A stretch of DNA of 17,953 nucleotides, from positions 1 to 17,953 of the forward strand of contig MVCT01000002.1 in assembly GCA_002049945.1 (NCBI GenBank), written 5' to 3'. The number at the start of each line of letters is the position of its first letter. Position 1 is the first letter of the stretch. The notes under the pieces were generated by a model. That model was not told where the DNA came from. It ran no database searches and saw only the letters and a list, made by a program, of their open reading frames with translations. The stretch is from Candidatus Cloacimonas sp. 4484_140. Its GTDB lineage: Bacteria > Cloacimonadota > Cloacimonadia > JGIOTU-2. Made by a program: the position numbers and the translations under genes. This document shows positions 6,133 to 14,741 of this stretch, piece after piece.

Positions 6133-7707
6133 TTATTTACAATCATCGATAACATAATGACAGCCAATGGATTTTTTATTATGCAACGCTGCATTCACAA
6201 TTATCGAAGCATTTACAACAGCATTCCGCAATTCAATAATTTTCTGTTCCAATTTGGCATCCTGATAAAATTTAAAAATACGATATGAGTAATAATTCAG
6301 GTCAGAGCGGGCTCGCTCTAATCCACGCCGTGTGCGTATAATGCCTGCATAATTCCACATAGTAAGTTGAATTGCTCTCATGTCTTGCTCAAGAAGAAGA
6401 GGATCAAACTGTATTTGTGCTTTTGGAGATATCCAATCAGGAATAGATTTCAATCGGGTTATTTCGATTTCTTTAAAATTATTTCTAATATGATTAGCTG
6501 CCCTCTTTGCCCAGAGGAGACCTTCAGCCAAAGAAGAGGAAGCAAGCCTGTTTGCACCGTGCAATCCTGTGCAGCTCACCTCGCCGATAGCATATAGGTT
6601 TTGGATCGATGTTTTTCCATTTTTATCAACTTTGATGCCCCCACAAAAATAATGCGCTGCAGGCACAATAGGGATTGGCTCTTTCGTTATATCGATACCA
6701 CCTTTCAGGCAGGTTTTGTATATCTTGGAGAAGCGTTCCCGAATCTGCTGTGGACCCTTATAAAAATTATAGAGATCGAGAAGCATATAATCTTTCCCCG
6801 CTTTTCTCATTTCGTTATATATTGCTCGGGCTACAACATCTCTTGGAGCTAGTTCCTTTTGTGGAGCATAATCTTTCATAAACTGCAAACCTTGGTGATC
6901 AATAAGTTTCGCACCTTCACCACGCAATACTTCAGAAATGAGAAAACGCTTGATATCCTTGTGATACAGTGCAGTTGGATGAAATTGTATGAGTTCTGCA
7001 TTAATAATATCGGCGCCTGCCCGATATGCCATGCTCATGCCATCACCAGTTGCTATTTCGGGATTTGTCGTGTGATGATAGAGGTTTCCGATTCCCCCTG
7101 TCGCAACAATTATTTTATGAGCAAGTAGTGTTCTAACAATACCCTTTCGATTATCAAGCACATATAAGCCCATCACTTCGCGGGGTTTGTATAATTCCTG
7201 ATTGTCCTCAGAATTGTGATTATTTGTAATAATATCAACTGCTGTATGCGATGCCAATATTGGAATATTCATTTTTTTTATTTGATCAAAAAGCGCCTGT
7301 TGAAGAACTTCCCCTGTTTTATCTGCATAGTGAAGAATTCGCTTTACTGAGTGAGCTCCTTCTTCCGTGAAATTTATTTTACCATCTGGAAGATGTGTGA
7401 ACTGAACACCGAGATCATCTATAAAGAATTTTTTTACAAGCTTCGGTGCTTCTTCAACGAAAATATCAACTGCGGACTCATTATTAAAATTACTACCCGC
7501 ATGCATAATATCTTTTTTTAGAACAGTTGGATCGTCATTCTCCGTAAAACCGATTATACCACCCTGTGCAAGGTTCGTGTTTGTGTTATAAACATTTTTG
7601 GCTTTTGTCAGCACAAGGATATTAAATCCAGCTTCTTTCAAAAAAATTGCGGCTGACAGACCGGAAATACCGCTACCAATTATAATTATATCATAAATTT
7701 TTCTCAT
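6133..7707 (-). CDS. nadB: L-aspartate oxidase NadB
   Basis: A 524-residue FAD enzyme that oxidises L-aspartate to iminoaspartate, the first step of de novo NAD synthesis; E. coli NadB has 540 residues. The Rossmann motif GSGISG is at 11-16 and NLAQGG at 45-50. Active-site residues align with the E. coli enzyme almost number for number: Glu116 in the TEEGAHS segment (E121), His243 in HPTALYH (H244), Arg289 in APRDVV (R290) and His352 in AAHYFCGG (H351). The FAD-binding IGEVSCTGLHGANRLAS segment (374-390) separates it from the related succinate dehydrogenase flavoproteins. Its ATG overlaps the nadA stop (ATGA, 7704-7707), so product passes between co-translated enzymes. In anoxic cells fumarate is the usual oxidant; the adjacent flavodoxin is a further candidate. 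Confidence 0.96.
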   Translation of the reverse strand: MRKIYDIIIIGSGISGLSAAIFLKEAGFNILVLTKAKNVYNTNTNLAQGGIIGFTENDDPTVLKKDIMHAGSNFNNESAVDIFVEEAPKLVKKFFIDDLGVQFTHLPDGKINFTEEGAHSVKRILHYADKTGEVLQQALFDQIKKMNIPILASHTAVDIITNNHNSEDNQELYKPREVMGLYVLDNRKGIVRTLLAHKIIVATGGIGNLYHHTTNPEIATGDGMSMAYRAGADIINAELIQFHPTALYHKDIKRFLISEVLRGEGAKLIDHQGLQFMKDYAPQKELAPRDVVARAIYNEMRKAGKDYMLLDLYNFYKGPQQIRERFSKIYKTCLKGGIDITKEPIPIVPAAHYFCGGIKVDKNGKTSIQNLYAIGEVSCTGLHGANRLASSSLAEGLLWAKRAANHIRNNFKEIEITRLKSIPDWISPKAQIQFDPLLLEQDMRAIQLTMWNYAGIIRTRRGLERARSDLNYYSYRIFKFYQDAKLEQKIIELRNAVVNASIIVNAALHNKKSIGCHYVIDDCK

Positions 7708-8753
7708 GAATGATTCTCAACGATTTCGATCATTTTTTGCAAAGCTTTTTCTGCATTCTTAGAAATAATATCTTCAATATGAACTTCATACTTTTGCAAA
7801 GCTATTTCATCATTATTTTTTATGTAAGATAGAATATTATAAATATCCTTAATTGTAATCCTCTGCATATCTTCACAAAATGCTTCAGATAAAGGAATTA
7901 TATTTTTAGCATGAAATTGACGATCCATTCTATGCACGAAATGACATTCTGTTCCAACACCCCAAACAGAACCGGGTTGTGCTTTCTCAATGACATCGTA
8001 TATATATTGTGTCGAACCGGATAGATCGCAATTTTTTACAATCTCTCTATCACATTCCGGGTGAACGATTATTTTAATGTTTGGATATTTTTGTTTAAGG
8101 TAAACGAAATCTTTTGTCTTAAAGTATTTGTGTACAGCGCAAAAACCATCCCAGAGAAAAAGCTTAATATCATCGATCATTGGGGGATAAACAGTACTTT
8201 GTGTTCTAAGAATTTTTAGTATCTCGCTTTCGGACAATCCCATTTCGATTGCGGTGTTTATTCCCAGATTATAATCTGGTGCGAAAAAAACTGCATAATC
8301 CTTTTCAATATAATACCCGATAATACTTCCTGCATTTGAGCTGGTACAGGTTGCTCCGTTGTGCAATCCACAAAAACCTTTTACTTCAATATTTGAATTT
8401 ACATACACAACAGGAATTATCTCTCTTCCGAAATTATCACAAAGCATTTGAAAGGATTTTTCCATTTGCTCACTTGTGATCATATCGGCAAGTGGACATC
8501 CTGCCTGTCTATTTGGATGGAATACTCTTTGCCCCTTTTTTGCAAGTACTTTTGCGGATTCCGCCATAAACTGTACGCCACAAAAAACAATATTTTCTGC
8601 CGCTGATTTGCTACAATCTACAGCTAGTTTATATGAATCACCCACAAAATCAGATACAGAAACAATATCATCACTGACATAATGATGGGCTGGGATAATG
8701 AGTGTATGTCCGAGTTCTTTTTTTATTTTGTTAATCTCTTTTATGTAATCCAT
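7704..8753 (-). CDS. nadA: Quinolinate synthase NadA
   Basis: A 349-residue [4Fe-4S] enzyme that condenses iminoaspartate with dihydroxyacetone phosphate to quinolinate. Visible motifs are HHYVSD (23-28), DFVGDS (35-40), CTSSNAG (136-142), HPEC (231-234) and GTECHFVHR (267-275). The likely cluster ligands are Cys86 (RQAGCPLADM), Cys205 (WDGFCAVHKYF) and Cys293 (AFCEDMQRIT). Their spacing (119 and 88) is that of the B. subtilis type of NadA (about 120 and 90) and not of the shorter E. coli or Pyrococcus type, owing to an extra segment of about 30 residues before Cys205 (near 165-200). ATG at 8753 follows AGAGGATC, which overlaps the nadC stop. Nothing essential is missing. Confidence 0.96.
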   Translation of the reverse strand: MDYIKEINKIKKELGHTLIIPAHHYVSDDIVSVSDFVGDSYKLAVDCSKSAAENIVFCGVQFMAESAKVLAKKGQRVFHPNRQAGCPLADMITSEQMEKSFQMLCDNFGREIIPVVYVNSNIEVKGFCGLHNGATCTSSNAGSIIGYYIEKDYAVFFAPDYNLGINTAIEMGLSESEILKILRTQSTVYPPMIDDIKLFLWDGFCAVHKYFKTKDFVYLKQKYPNIKIIVHPECDREIVKNCDLSGSTQYIYDVIEKAQPGSVWGVGTECHFVHRMDRQFHAKNIIPLSEAFCEDMQRITIKDIYNILSYIKNNDEIALQKYEVHIEDIISKNAEKALQKMIEIVENHS

Positions 8754-8764
8754 TTGCTGATCCT

Positions 8765-9601
8765 CTATTCTTTTTTCAAAGAGAAATCAAAAGCTTTTAC
8801 AGAATGAGTAAGTTCTCCAACCGAAATATAATCCACTCCCGTTTCCGAAACTTCCTCAATTCTATCCAGTGTCATATTACCTGAAGCTTCCACTTTCGCC
8901 CTACCACCAATCAGCTTCACCGCTTTTCGCATTTCTTCAAGAGACATATTATCCAGCATTATATAATCAACATTGCATTCTATTGCTTCTTTAACTTCTT
9001 GAAGATTGCGTACCTCGACTTCAATACTTATTTCCTCTTTTAAATTTTCACGCACCTTTGTCACAGCACATGAAATACCTCCTGCTCCATCGATATGATT
9101 GTCCTTAATCATCACCATACCATAAAGCCCCATTCGGTGATTCTTTCCACCACCACACAAAACAGCATACTTTTGAAGGGCTCTTAAACCGGGAATGGTT
9201 TTCCTTGTATCAAGAATTCGAACTGTCCCACGCAGACAAGAAACATATTGAGCTGTTTTTGTAGAAATTCCACTAAGATGAGAAAGAAAATTGAGTGCAA
9301 CTCGCTCGCTTTTTAAAATACTTTTAATAGAACCTTCAACCGACGCGATCCTGTCTCCATTAGTCAGTTTATCACCATCAGAGTAATAAAATGTAATTTC
9401 TATTGATTCGTCAACTGCCCGAAATACATGTATAAATATTTCCTTTCCGCATAAAACACCATCCTGCTTAGCCTGAAGATAGAATTTTCCGGTTTCATCC
9501 TTAAAAATTGAATCCGTTGTAACATCCCCGATCGTTGAGAGGTCCTCGTGCAGAGCATTTTCGATGAGAATTTCGATACCTTTAAATCTTGGGATTTTCA
9601 T
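8765..9601 (-). CDS. nadC: Nicotinate-nucleotide pyrophosphorylase (carboxylating) NadC
   Basis: A 278-residue type II phosphoribosyltransferase, usual length, turning quinolinate and PRPP into nicotinate mononucleotide, CO2 and pyrophosphate. Signatures: EDLSTIGDVTTD (19-30), DTRKTIPGLR (131-140) that binds the quinolinate carboxylates, GGGKNHR (150-156), KDNHI (166-170), LDNMS and the C-terminal EASGNM / ISVGELTHS phosphate-binding loops. It is the first gene of the operon nadC-nadA-nadB-flavodoxin-TtcA-like. A near-consensus promoter lies immediately upstream, and there is no clear ribosome site between it and the ATG (only ATAGGT). No NadQ, NiaR or NrtR operator was recognised. Confidence 0.96.
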   Translation of the reverse strand: MKIPRFKGIEILIENALHEDLSTIGDVTTDSIFKDETGKFYLQAKQDGVLCGKEIFIHVFRAVDESIEITFYYSDGDKLTNGDRIASVEGSIKSILKSERVALNFLSHLSGISTKTAQYVSCLRGTVRILDTRKTIPGLRALQKYAVLCGGGKNHRMGLYGMVMIKDNHIDGAGGISCAVTKVRENLKEEISIEVEVRNLQEVKEAIECNVDYIMLDNMSLEEMRKAVKLIGGRAKVEASGNMTLDRIEEVSETGVDYISVGELTHSVKAFDFSLKKE

Positions 9602-9607
9602 ACCTAT

Positions 9608-9636
9608 TATTTAATGATGTTGTTAAAAATCGTCAA
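9608..9636 (-). promoter_or_regulatory. Sigma-70-type promoter of the nad operon
   Basis: On the minus strand TTGACG (9636-9631) and TAAATA (9613-9608) are separated by exactly 17 bp. Transcription would be expected to begin about seven bases beyond the -10 box, that is at or within a base or two of the A of the nadC ATG (9601). The match and spacing are read directly; promoter use and a leaderless transcript are predictions. Confidence 0.6.
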
Positions 9637-9669
9637 GGGTTATTCTCAATTTATCTCAGCCAGAAATGC

Positions 9670-10158
9670 TCATCCAATCATCTTTATTGAGAATATGACC
9701 GTTCCTCCATGTGTATAGGGCAGACCGGGATCCGGACATTGCATATATGCTGTGTCTCCCTCTGTTGTCAGTCCTAATTTCTCAGGATCAGCTCCCTCAC
9801 GAAGTGCAAGAGCAAAATGAACAAGAGAAGGAATTGCATGTATGCAGATTGCAACAGTATTCTCAAGATCGATCTGAGCATTCTTGATTATTATCTTATC
9901 ATTTTTATGGAAAATCGGGCATGATCCTTTTATCTCTTCGACTTTAATAAGCACGATCTTTTCAGACTCAATTTTTGGAATTTCATTTTGTGAATATCCC
10001 TGCTCGAGTACCTTATTTGTGAGACAATCAGGGCAAAGGCAATCTAATGCATCATTGATTTCTATTTTGGGGAATAATTCACACCAGCATGTTCTTCCAT
10101 CCTCATCAGCATAACATGGAAACTCTTTACTGCAAACAGGGCATACCTTAATCTTCAT
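9670..10158 (-). CDS. Cysteine-rich CWC domain fused to a TIGR04076-family domain
   Basis: From ATG 10158 this gives 162 residues. The N-terminal part (about 1-50) has eight cysteines in the order CPVC, FPC, CWC, CLCPDC, the signature of the cysteine-rich CWC family (PF14375), probably a metal-binding knuckle. The rest (about 68-162) matches the TIGR04076 family: VEEIKGSCPIFHKNDKIII, a central ICIHAIPSLVHFALALREG and a final CPDPG followed by VIFSIKMI. Neither family has a known function. A GTG at 10176 would add six residues; ATG was preferred because it brings the CWC motif close to the N-terminus, though neither start has a good ribosome site. The ATG overlaps the end of the upstream gene by 11 bases, suggesting coupled translation. 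Confidence 0.75.
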   Translation of the reverse strand: MKIKVCPVCSKEFPCYADEDGRTCWCELFPKIEINDALDCLCPDCLTNKVLEQGYSQNEIPKIESEKIVLIKVEEIKGSCPIFHKNDKIIIKNAQIDLENTVAICIHAIPSLVHFALALREGADPEKLGLTTEGDTAYMQCPDPGLPYTHGGTVIFSIKMIG

Positions 10159-10627
10159 ATCTATGTCTTGGTTCACCTTCAGTATGTATGAATTTTACCG
10201 AATAACCCTCAGGAATTTTTGGAATGAGCAACCAGTGATTGAACAAATCCATTCCTCTCCCCCCGCCATAATGTCCGATAATATGCACTTCAATTGATTG
10301 GGCAAGTGTATCTTTCAGTACCTGATAGGAGAAAATAGCGGAACCGTCTGCCCAGCTGCTGTTATACACCAGTGAAAACTCATCAAAATTTACATGCCTG
10401 GGTTCAGTATTAATCCATTTATGTTTCTCTTTCATTGCGGAAATTACTGAATCATATTCCGTTTGAGTGGTTATCACAGAAGAATCGACTAATGTTTTGT
10501 ATTGCCCCATTGGGACAGGAAGGCAAAAGAGAAGAGTTTTGGTTGAATCAGGATTTTCAGCACTAAGATATGAGCCAATGATGATAATCAATAAAATCAA
10601 GGCAATCAAAAAATATTTTGTGTTCAT
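10148..10627 (-). CDS. Small secreted protein, possibly PrcB-C-like
   Basis: A 159-residue protein with an N-terminal hydrophobic stretch (4-21, YFLIALILLIIIIGSYLS) acting as signal peptide or anchor; there is no lipobox Cys. The mature part begins with a Ser/Thr/Asp-rich segment and has an IxTxxEYDSVI helix, a NFDEFSLVYNSSWADGS region and an ending WLLIPKIPEGYSVKFIH. The order (I-T-x-x-E-Y helix, FDxxx-V strand, final Ile-Pro-Lys strand) recalls the PrcB C-terminal/protease-complex domain, but the likeness is too weak to name it. GGAAG precedes ATG 10627. It lies 46 bp after the beta-helix gene and overlaps the CWC gene, so it probably belongs to the same envelope operon. Function unknown. 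Confidence 0.6.
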   Translation of the reverse strand: MNTKYFLIALILLIIIIGSYLSAENPDSTKTLLFCLPVPMGQYKTLVDSSVITTQTEYDSVISAMKEKHKWINTEPRHVNFDEFSLVYNSSWADGSAIFSYQVLKDTLAQSIEVHIIGHYGGGRGMDLFNHWLLIPKIPEGYSVKFIHTEGEPRHRYED

Positions 10628-10673
10628 GCTTCTTCCAGATCTGTTTAGGTTAATTTATTTATTATATTTCGGG

Positions 10674-12422
10674 CTAATAATTAAATCCGGAATATTGCCC
10701 GTAATGAGGAAGTGGAGTGCCAAATTCATTACATCCAAGATCGGGTGCAGTGCCCATAAAATCATCAGCTATGTTGGGAATATACAAACCGGCATTAATG
10801 GCATTCCCTTTCCCCGAAAGATTCAGGTCGATCTTTGCAGGATCATAGGTCGTACCTTCAATAGGTACAGTAATATTATTAAAGATATCATAATCAACCA
10901 TTGTGCCGTGTGCTTCATGTCCTGTTTCTTTGTAGAACTCAGTGAGGTTAGAAAGACGAAACCAGGTTTTCCTGTTGTCTGTACTCCACTTGAACATCTT
11001 TTCCTGACCCGGAACTCGGCAGTAGCCATTATAATCTAAAATAGTTCTCTCGTCTGGAGAGCCGGTTGCAACTGTGTAGGATTGGGCACCAAGGAATAGA
11101 TTATTCATGATCTTTGCATTCTGCCAGATAGGGTCAGACCAGAAAGCACGCTCTGAGCTGACAAAAGTGTTATTAAAGATAAGCAATCCGGAAGGCCAGT
11201 TATGAAGCTTGAGAGGAATTTTAACATTATAGACTGCATTCCTGAAGATGTAAACCGGTCCGCCATACACCGGCTGTGTGCTTATTCCCACATGAGAGTT
11301 TGTAAGTTTATTGTTCCAAACACGAATATTATAATAGCCGAAATCTGTTTCGATGCAGTCATCGGCAGCGTTGTAGAGATTATTATTGTAAAAATCGATG
11401 CACATATTATGTGGTTCGTACCAGGGCTCGGGCTCCTCAAGATTGCTGATCGTCACGCAATCCCAGAAATCATGCACAGTATTGTAACATACCACGTGCC
11501 CGACGCCGTCAATGATCACACCGGTACAAGTTCCGAATTTATCTTTTACTCTATCCCGATTTGACCAGTCATCGACTCTTCCCATTATATGATTATTTGC
11601 AATGACCCAGTTCCGCGTTTTTGTAAAAGATATGATTCCGTAATGGACGTCAAAAATAGTGCAATTCTTCACAACAATTCCGTTGGCATCATTTCCTTTA
11701 ATGGCAGTATAACCATTTCTAATTGTGATATTTTCAAAATGAATATAGCTTTTTCCAGAAACATCGAAGATCTTGCCATCCGTATTCTTGCCGTCGAATA
11801 TTGCTTCACCTTCCGGAGAACCGCGTAGAATTATTGGATTGTTTCTGGAACCTCCAATTAAAAATTCATAAGTGCCATAATAGGTTCCGGGATGGATTAT
11901 AACGAGCGTTCCGCCAGTCAATTTATAGAGCATTTCATTCAGATCTGTGTATGCAGGTTCTACGATTTCTCCTGGGTAATTTTCCGGGTAAAGGTGCAGT
12001 ACTTTCTGTGGTTTAAAATTCTCTTCAGGGGATCGTGTACTTACCTCTACTGTTTTTTCTGAATAGACACCATCTACATCAAAAAGTTTTAGCTGGACTT
12101 CGTACAAAGTTGCCGGTTCCAGTTGTAAGATACTTCCAGAAAACAGATTCCCTGTCTTAAATGGATTATACTCTCTGTTTACCATGTCACCGTCAATCCG
12201 GGTCAAAGGCAGTGCAAATTTCCAGTCCTTTGCATCCTTTTTTCTGTACTGAACCAACACAGTTGAGTTTAGATTTTCATCTCCTTCGATTATCCAGCGA
12301 AAAGCAAGTGATCGGTATGTTGGCGGATCGACGATGAAGTCTTCTGATTTTATGGCTTCCTGGGCGATAATTGACATTGAGAAAAGAGGAAAAAGCAACA
12401 AAAGGAAAAAAGATTTTTTCAT
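10674..12422 (-). CDS. Secreted FN3 / right-handed parallel beta-helix protein
   Basis: A 582-residue exported protein: signal peptide (1-20, cleavage near SIIAQ), a fibronectin type III-like domain (about 28-130, with STVLVQYRKKDAKDWKFA and LEPATLYEVQLKL), then a right-handed parallel beta-helix of the pectate-lyase/NosD kind (about 145-460) shown by repeated short strands with Asn-rich turns such as SYIHFENITIRNGYTAI, GIVVKNCTIFDVHYGI and WVIANNHIMGR. No sorting domain or anchor is seen at the C-terminus. Beta-helix proteins with this layout often bind or cleave polysaccharides; no catalytic set can be assigned. It starts 6 bp after the propeller gene, whose stop lies in its ribosome-site region, so the two should be co-translated and may act together outside the inner membrane. 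Confidence 0.85.
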   Translation of the reverse strand: MKKSFFLLLLFPLFSMSIIAQEAIKSEDFIVDPPTYRSLAFRWIIEGDENLNSTVLVQYRKKDAKDWKFALPLTRIDGDMVNREYNPFKTGNLFSGSILQLEPATLYEVQLKLFDVDGVYSEKTVEVSTRSPEENFKPQKVLHLYPENYPGEIVEPAYTDLNEMLYKLTGGTLVIIHPGTYYGTYEFLIGGSRNNPIILRGSPEGEAIFDGKNTDGKIFDVSGKSYIHFENITIRNGYTAIKGNDANGIVVKNCTIFDVHYGIISFTKTRNWVIANNHIMGRVDDWSNRDRVKDKFGTCTGVIIDGVGHVVCYNTVHDFWDCVTISNLEEPEPWYEPHNMCIDFYNNNLYNAADDCIETDFGYYNIRVWNNKLTNSHVGISTQPVYGGPVYIFRNAVYNVKIPLKLHNWPSGLLIFNNTFVSSERAFWSDPIWQNAKIMNNLFLGAQSYTVATGSPDERTILDYNGYCRVPGQEKMFKWSTDNRKTWFRLSNLTEFYKETGHEAHGTMVDYDIFNNITVPIEGTTYDPAKIDLNLSGKGNAINAGLYIPNIADDFMGTAPDLGCNEFGTPLPHYGQYSGFNY

Positions 12423-12428
12423 TTATAT

Positions 12429-14300
12429 CTACTTGCGCATGGAAAACAATATTTTCATAATAATTGCAGCCAAAATCACCAGCCAGAGGAAGATCATGGG
12501 GATGAGGGTTGTCGGGGAAATGCTATATTCGTCTAACCTAACATGTAACTCCTTCCCCTCAGTTTTTTTGCTTGGCGGCAAATGGCTGCCTGTCGAATAA
12601 AACGGATTGCTCTCAGCAGAACCTGGTTGTTGCCACGAAAACCTTGTAGTCTGTATATCTGTAGGAACGGACGTTATACCCTTAGGATATTTTTCATAGA
12701 TTTCTTTATAACCCGATGTGCGTTGTTCAAATCTGATAGTCCATCTCGGTAGTAATCTAGTTGTGTAATTCAGCATGTATTTATTTTGGTATCTCGTAGT
12801 CATTCCTGGAAACAACGCTCCATATCTACCGTAATATCTAATAACAGGAATCTCTCGATATACTCCAGGTTTGTTAAACTCTTTTAATGTTCTCGTTTCA
12901 CTTTGTACTTGATATTGATATGTTTGTTCAAAATATGCATTTTTGTAAATTGAAATAATCTGCGGCCGTATTTTCTCTTCTTCAACTAATTTTGTATGAT
13001 CTGTTATGTAAATGATCGGCTCAAAATGGTATTCCCTCTCACGGCGCAATGGTAAAAACATACCCCCGACATAATCAGATGTTACATAATCTGCAATTTC
13101 AGACCATAATGAATCTTCAGCGTTTAAAGCTCTTTTGAATTTCAGCAAAAACAAATCTTTTTCAAAAGACGTTTCAGATTCTTCAAAGCCGGTAAGTATA
13201 TACGACCCATCTCTTACCTGAACAATTAAAACAAGCAGCTTTTCCCCGGGTCCAACAAATTCGTAATCGAATACTATATCTCCATTGCTGTCGAGTTTTA
13301 GTATCCAGAAATTACTATTGAACTGACCCGAAAACACTGATTCTCCACAGATCATGAAACCATCATCTTGAGTATGAAATATTGATGAGGCAATTTCAGC
13401 GCCAAACCCACCAATGGTTTTTTCCCATTCAATAAATCCTTCCTTACTTATTTTAACAATCCATGTATCTCTTTTATTTGTCTCGGTATTGATCATATTT
13501 CCCCAGAAGGTATAGCCCAAATCATTCATTTGAAAGATATCCACAGCACTGTCTTCACCCTTACCCCCAAACGTTCTATCCCATTCAAACTCACCTTTTT
13601 CTCCTAATTTTATTATCCAAAAATCAGCATTCCTGCTAATATCAACTGTTCTTTTGCCACAAGCAGCGAATCCGGAATCATCTGTACGTATGATCGAATA
13701 AATTACATCATTATACATTCCGCCATAAGTGGTTTCCCATACAATATCACCATCACTATTGCATTGGATTATCCATGCATCGTCTTTCTGTGCATCATCA
13801 ACAAATAGCTTGCCACCTATGATAAAACCATTATTTTTAGTTTGACAGGCAGTATATGCTGCATCATTAATTCCCTGCCCATAGGTCTGTTCCCAAATTT
13901 TTGTGCCTCGAAAATCAATTTTCAATATCCAAACTTTTGAGCTATTACCCTTGCGGTCTTTTTGTGCTCCGCAAATTATATACCCCTTATCCTTTAATTG
14001 AATACAGGAGTAAGGAAATTCATTCAGCACACTACTGCCGAATTTGTTGTACCACTCAATGCTTCCAAGATGGTTGAATTTCATCACCCAACAATCAACA
14101 TTTTCCTCAGATTCAAAGATTGTTCCGGATATAATAAACCCATTATCCGAGGTTGGTATAATACACCTTATGTTAAGTGACCTAAAATTCTCATATACTT
14201 TTTGCCAAAAAATGCGGATATCTTGTGCATGCAGCTCAGAATCTGTAAAGGATAGAAAAATAATAAGAACAAGTATGAGAACTGGAATTTTTAGTTTCAT
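12429..14300 (-). CDS. Exported seven-bladed beta-propeller protein with C-terminal membrane anchor
   Basis: A 623-residue protein with signal peptide (1-26, ending ELHAQ). Residues about 27-395 consist of seven repeats of about 52 residues with the pattern D-x-W-I-x-K-x-x-x-x-G-x-I-x-W-x-x-x-x-G-G followed by T-x-D-x-G-F-x-I-x-G; examples are WVMKFNHLGSIEW, WIIQCNSDGDIVW, WIVKISKEGFIEW and WILKLDSNGDIVF. Seven copies fit one closed propeller. A segment of about 200 residues that I do not recognise (about 400-595, rich in Tyr and Arg) follows, then a hydrophobic helix (about 599-618) and the basic end FSMRK, which should stop in the membrane with the propeller outside. There is no PEP-CTERM or LPXTG signal. 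It lies between a 143-residue cytosolic protein gene (9 bp) and the beta-helix gene (6 bp). Probable scaffold or sensor; role unknown. Confidence 0.82.
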   Translation of the reverse strand: MKLKIPVLILVLIIFLSFTDSELHAQDIRIFWQKVYENFRSLNIRCIIPTSDNGFIISGTIFESEENVDCWVMKFNHLGSIEWYNKFGSSVLNEFPYSCIQLKDKGYIICGAQKDRKGNSSKVWILKIDFRGTKIWEQTYGQGINDAAYTACQTKNNGFIIGGKLFVDDAQKDDAWIIQCNSDGDIVWETTYGGMYNDVIYSIIRTDDSGFAACGKRTVDISRNADFWIIKLGEKGEFEWDRTFGGKGEDSAVDIFQMNDLGYTFWGNMINTETNKRDTWIVKISKEGFIEWEKTIGGFGAEIASSIFHTQDDGFMICGESVFSGQFNSNFWILKLDSNGDIVFDYEFVGPGEKLLVLIVQVRDGSYILTGFEESETSFEKDLFLLKFKRALNAEDSLWSEIADYVTSDYVGGMFLPLRREREYHFEPIIYITDHTKLVEEEKIRPQIISIYKNAYFEQTYQYQVQSETRTLKEFNKPGVYREIPVIRYYGRYGALFPGMTTRYQNKYMLNYTTRLLPRWTIRFEQRTSGYKEIYEKYPKGITSVPTDIQTTRFSWQQPGSAESNPFYSTGSHLPPSKKTEGKELHVRLDEYSISPTTLIPMIFLWLVILAAIIMKILFSMRK

Positions 14301-14309
14301 ATATAAGTT

Positions 14310-14741
14310 TTAAGATTTTAGAGTACCATGAGTCTGATAGAAATCTTCAATTGATGTTATAAGGTCCTCTTTCACTGTTACAATACTCCGTATTATATCA
14401 CGTAGCTTAGCTCTTGCATGCTCGTAGGTGAAATCTTCTTGCTCCTGCATCCTTTTCAGTTCAATGTAGAAATCATTGAATACTCTCTTTACATCATTAT
14501 CGTAAAGAACAATATCAAATCCAATATATGAGAAATCAGATGCAATGTCGCTCTTGTCAATGACATCAATATAACGTTCAATGCTTACAAGCTCAGATAC
14601 ACTCTTGGGCTGTTTATGATCCTCAATTCTCTTTACAACCCCCCGGTTCATATCCATCTTGTAGGCATAGATCTTCGAGATTCTCTTAATCTGAGGTATA
14701 AGAATGGTGTCACCATCCGGTAACGTAAATGTTGCTGGCAT
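14310..14741 (-). CDS. Hypothetical cytosolic protein, 143 residues
   Basis: From ATG 14741 (MPATFTLPDGDTILIPQIK), which has AGAAGG upstream, this gives 143 residues; a TTG at 14777 would add 12 lysine-rich residues. The N-terminal third looks beta-stranded (FTLPDGDTILIPQIKRISK), the rest is highly charged and helical (ELKRMQEQEDFTYEHARAK). No signal peptide, membrane segment, cysteine or known motif. I do not recognise it. It is the first gene of the minus-strand envelope operon and starts 9 bp before the propeller gene. Confidence 0.6.
   Translation of the reverse strand: MPATFTLPDGDTILIPQIKRISKIYAYKMDMNRGVVKRIEDHKQPKSVSELVSIERYIDVIDKSDIASDFSYIGFDIVLYDNDVKRVFNDFYIELKRMQEQEDFTYEHARAKLRDIIRSIVTVKEDLITSIEDFYQTHGTLKS

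Noticed and set aside
10467..11039. 190-codon plus-strand open frame opposite the beta-helix and small secreted genes
   Set aside because: It lies antisense to two well-supported genes, has no family signature and its residue pattern looks like reversed coding sequence.
12429..14300. PEP-CTERM or other sortase signal at the C-terminus of the propeller protein
   Set aside because: A hydrophobic helix and basic end are present, but no PEP, LPXTG or similar motif precedes them.
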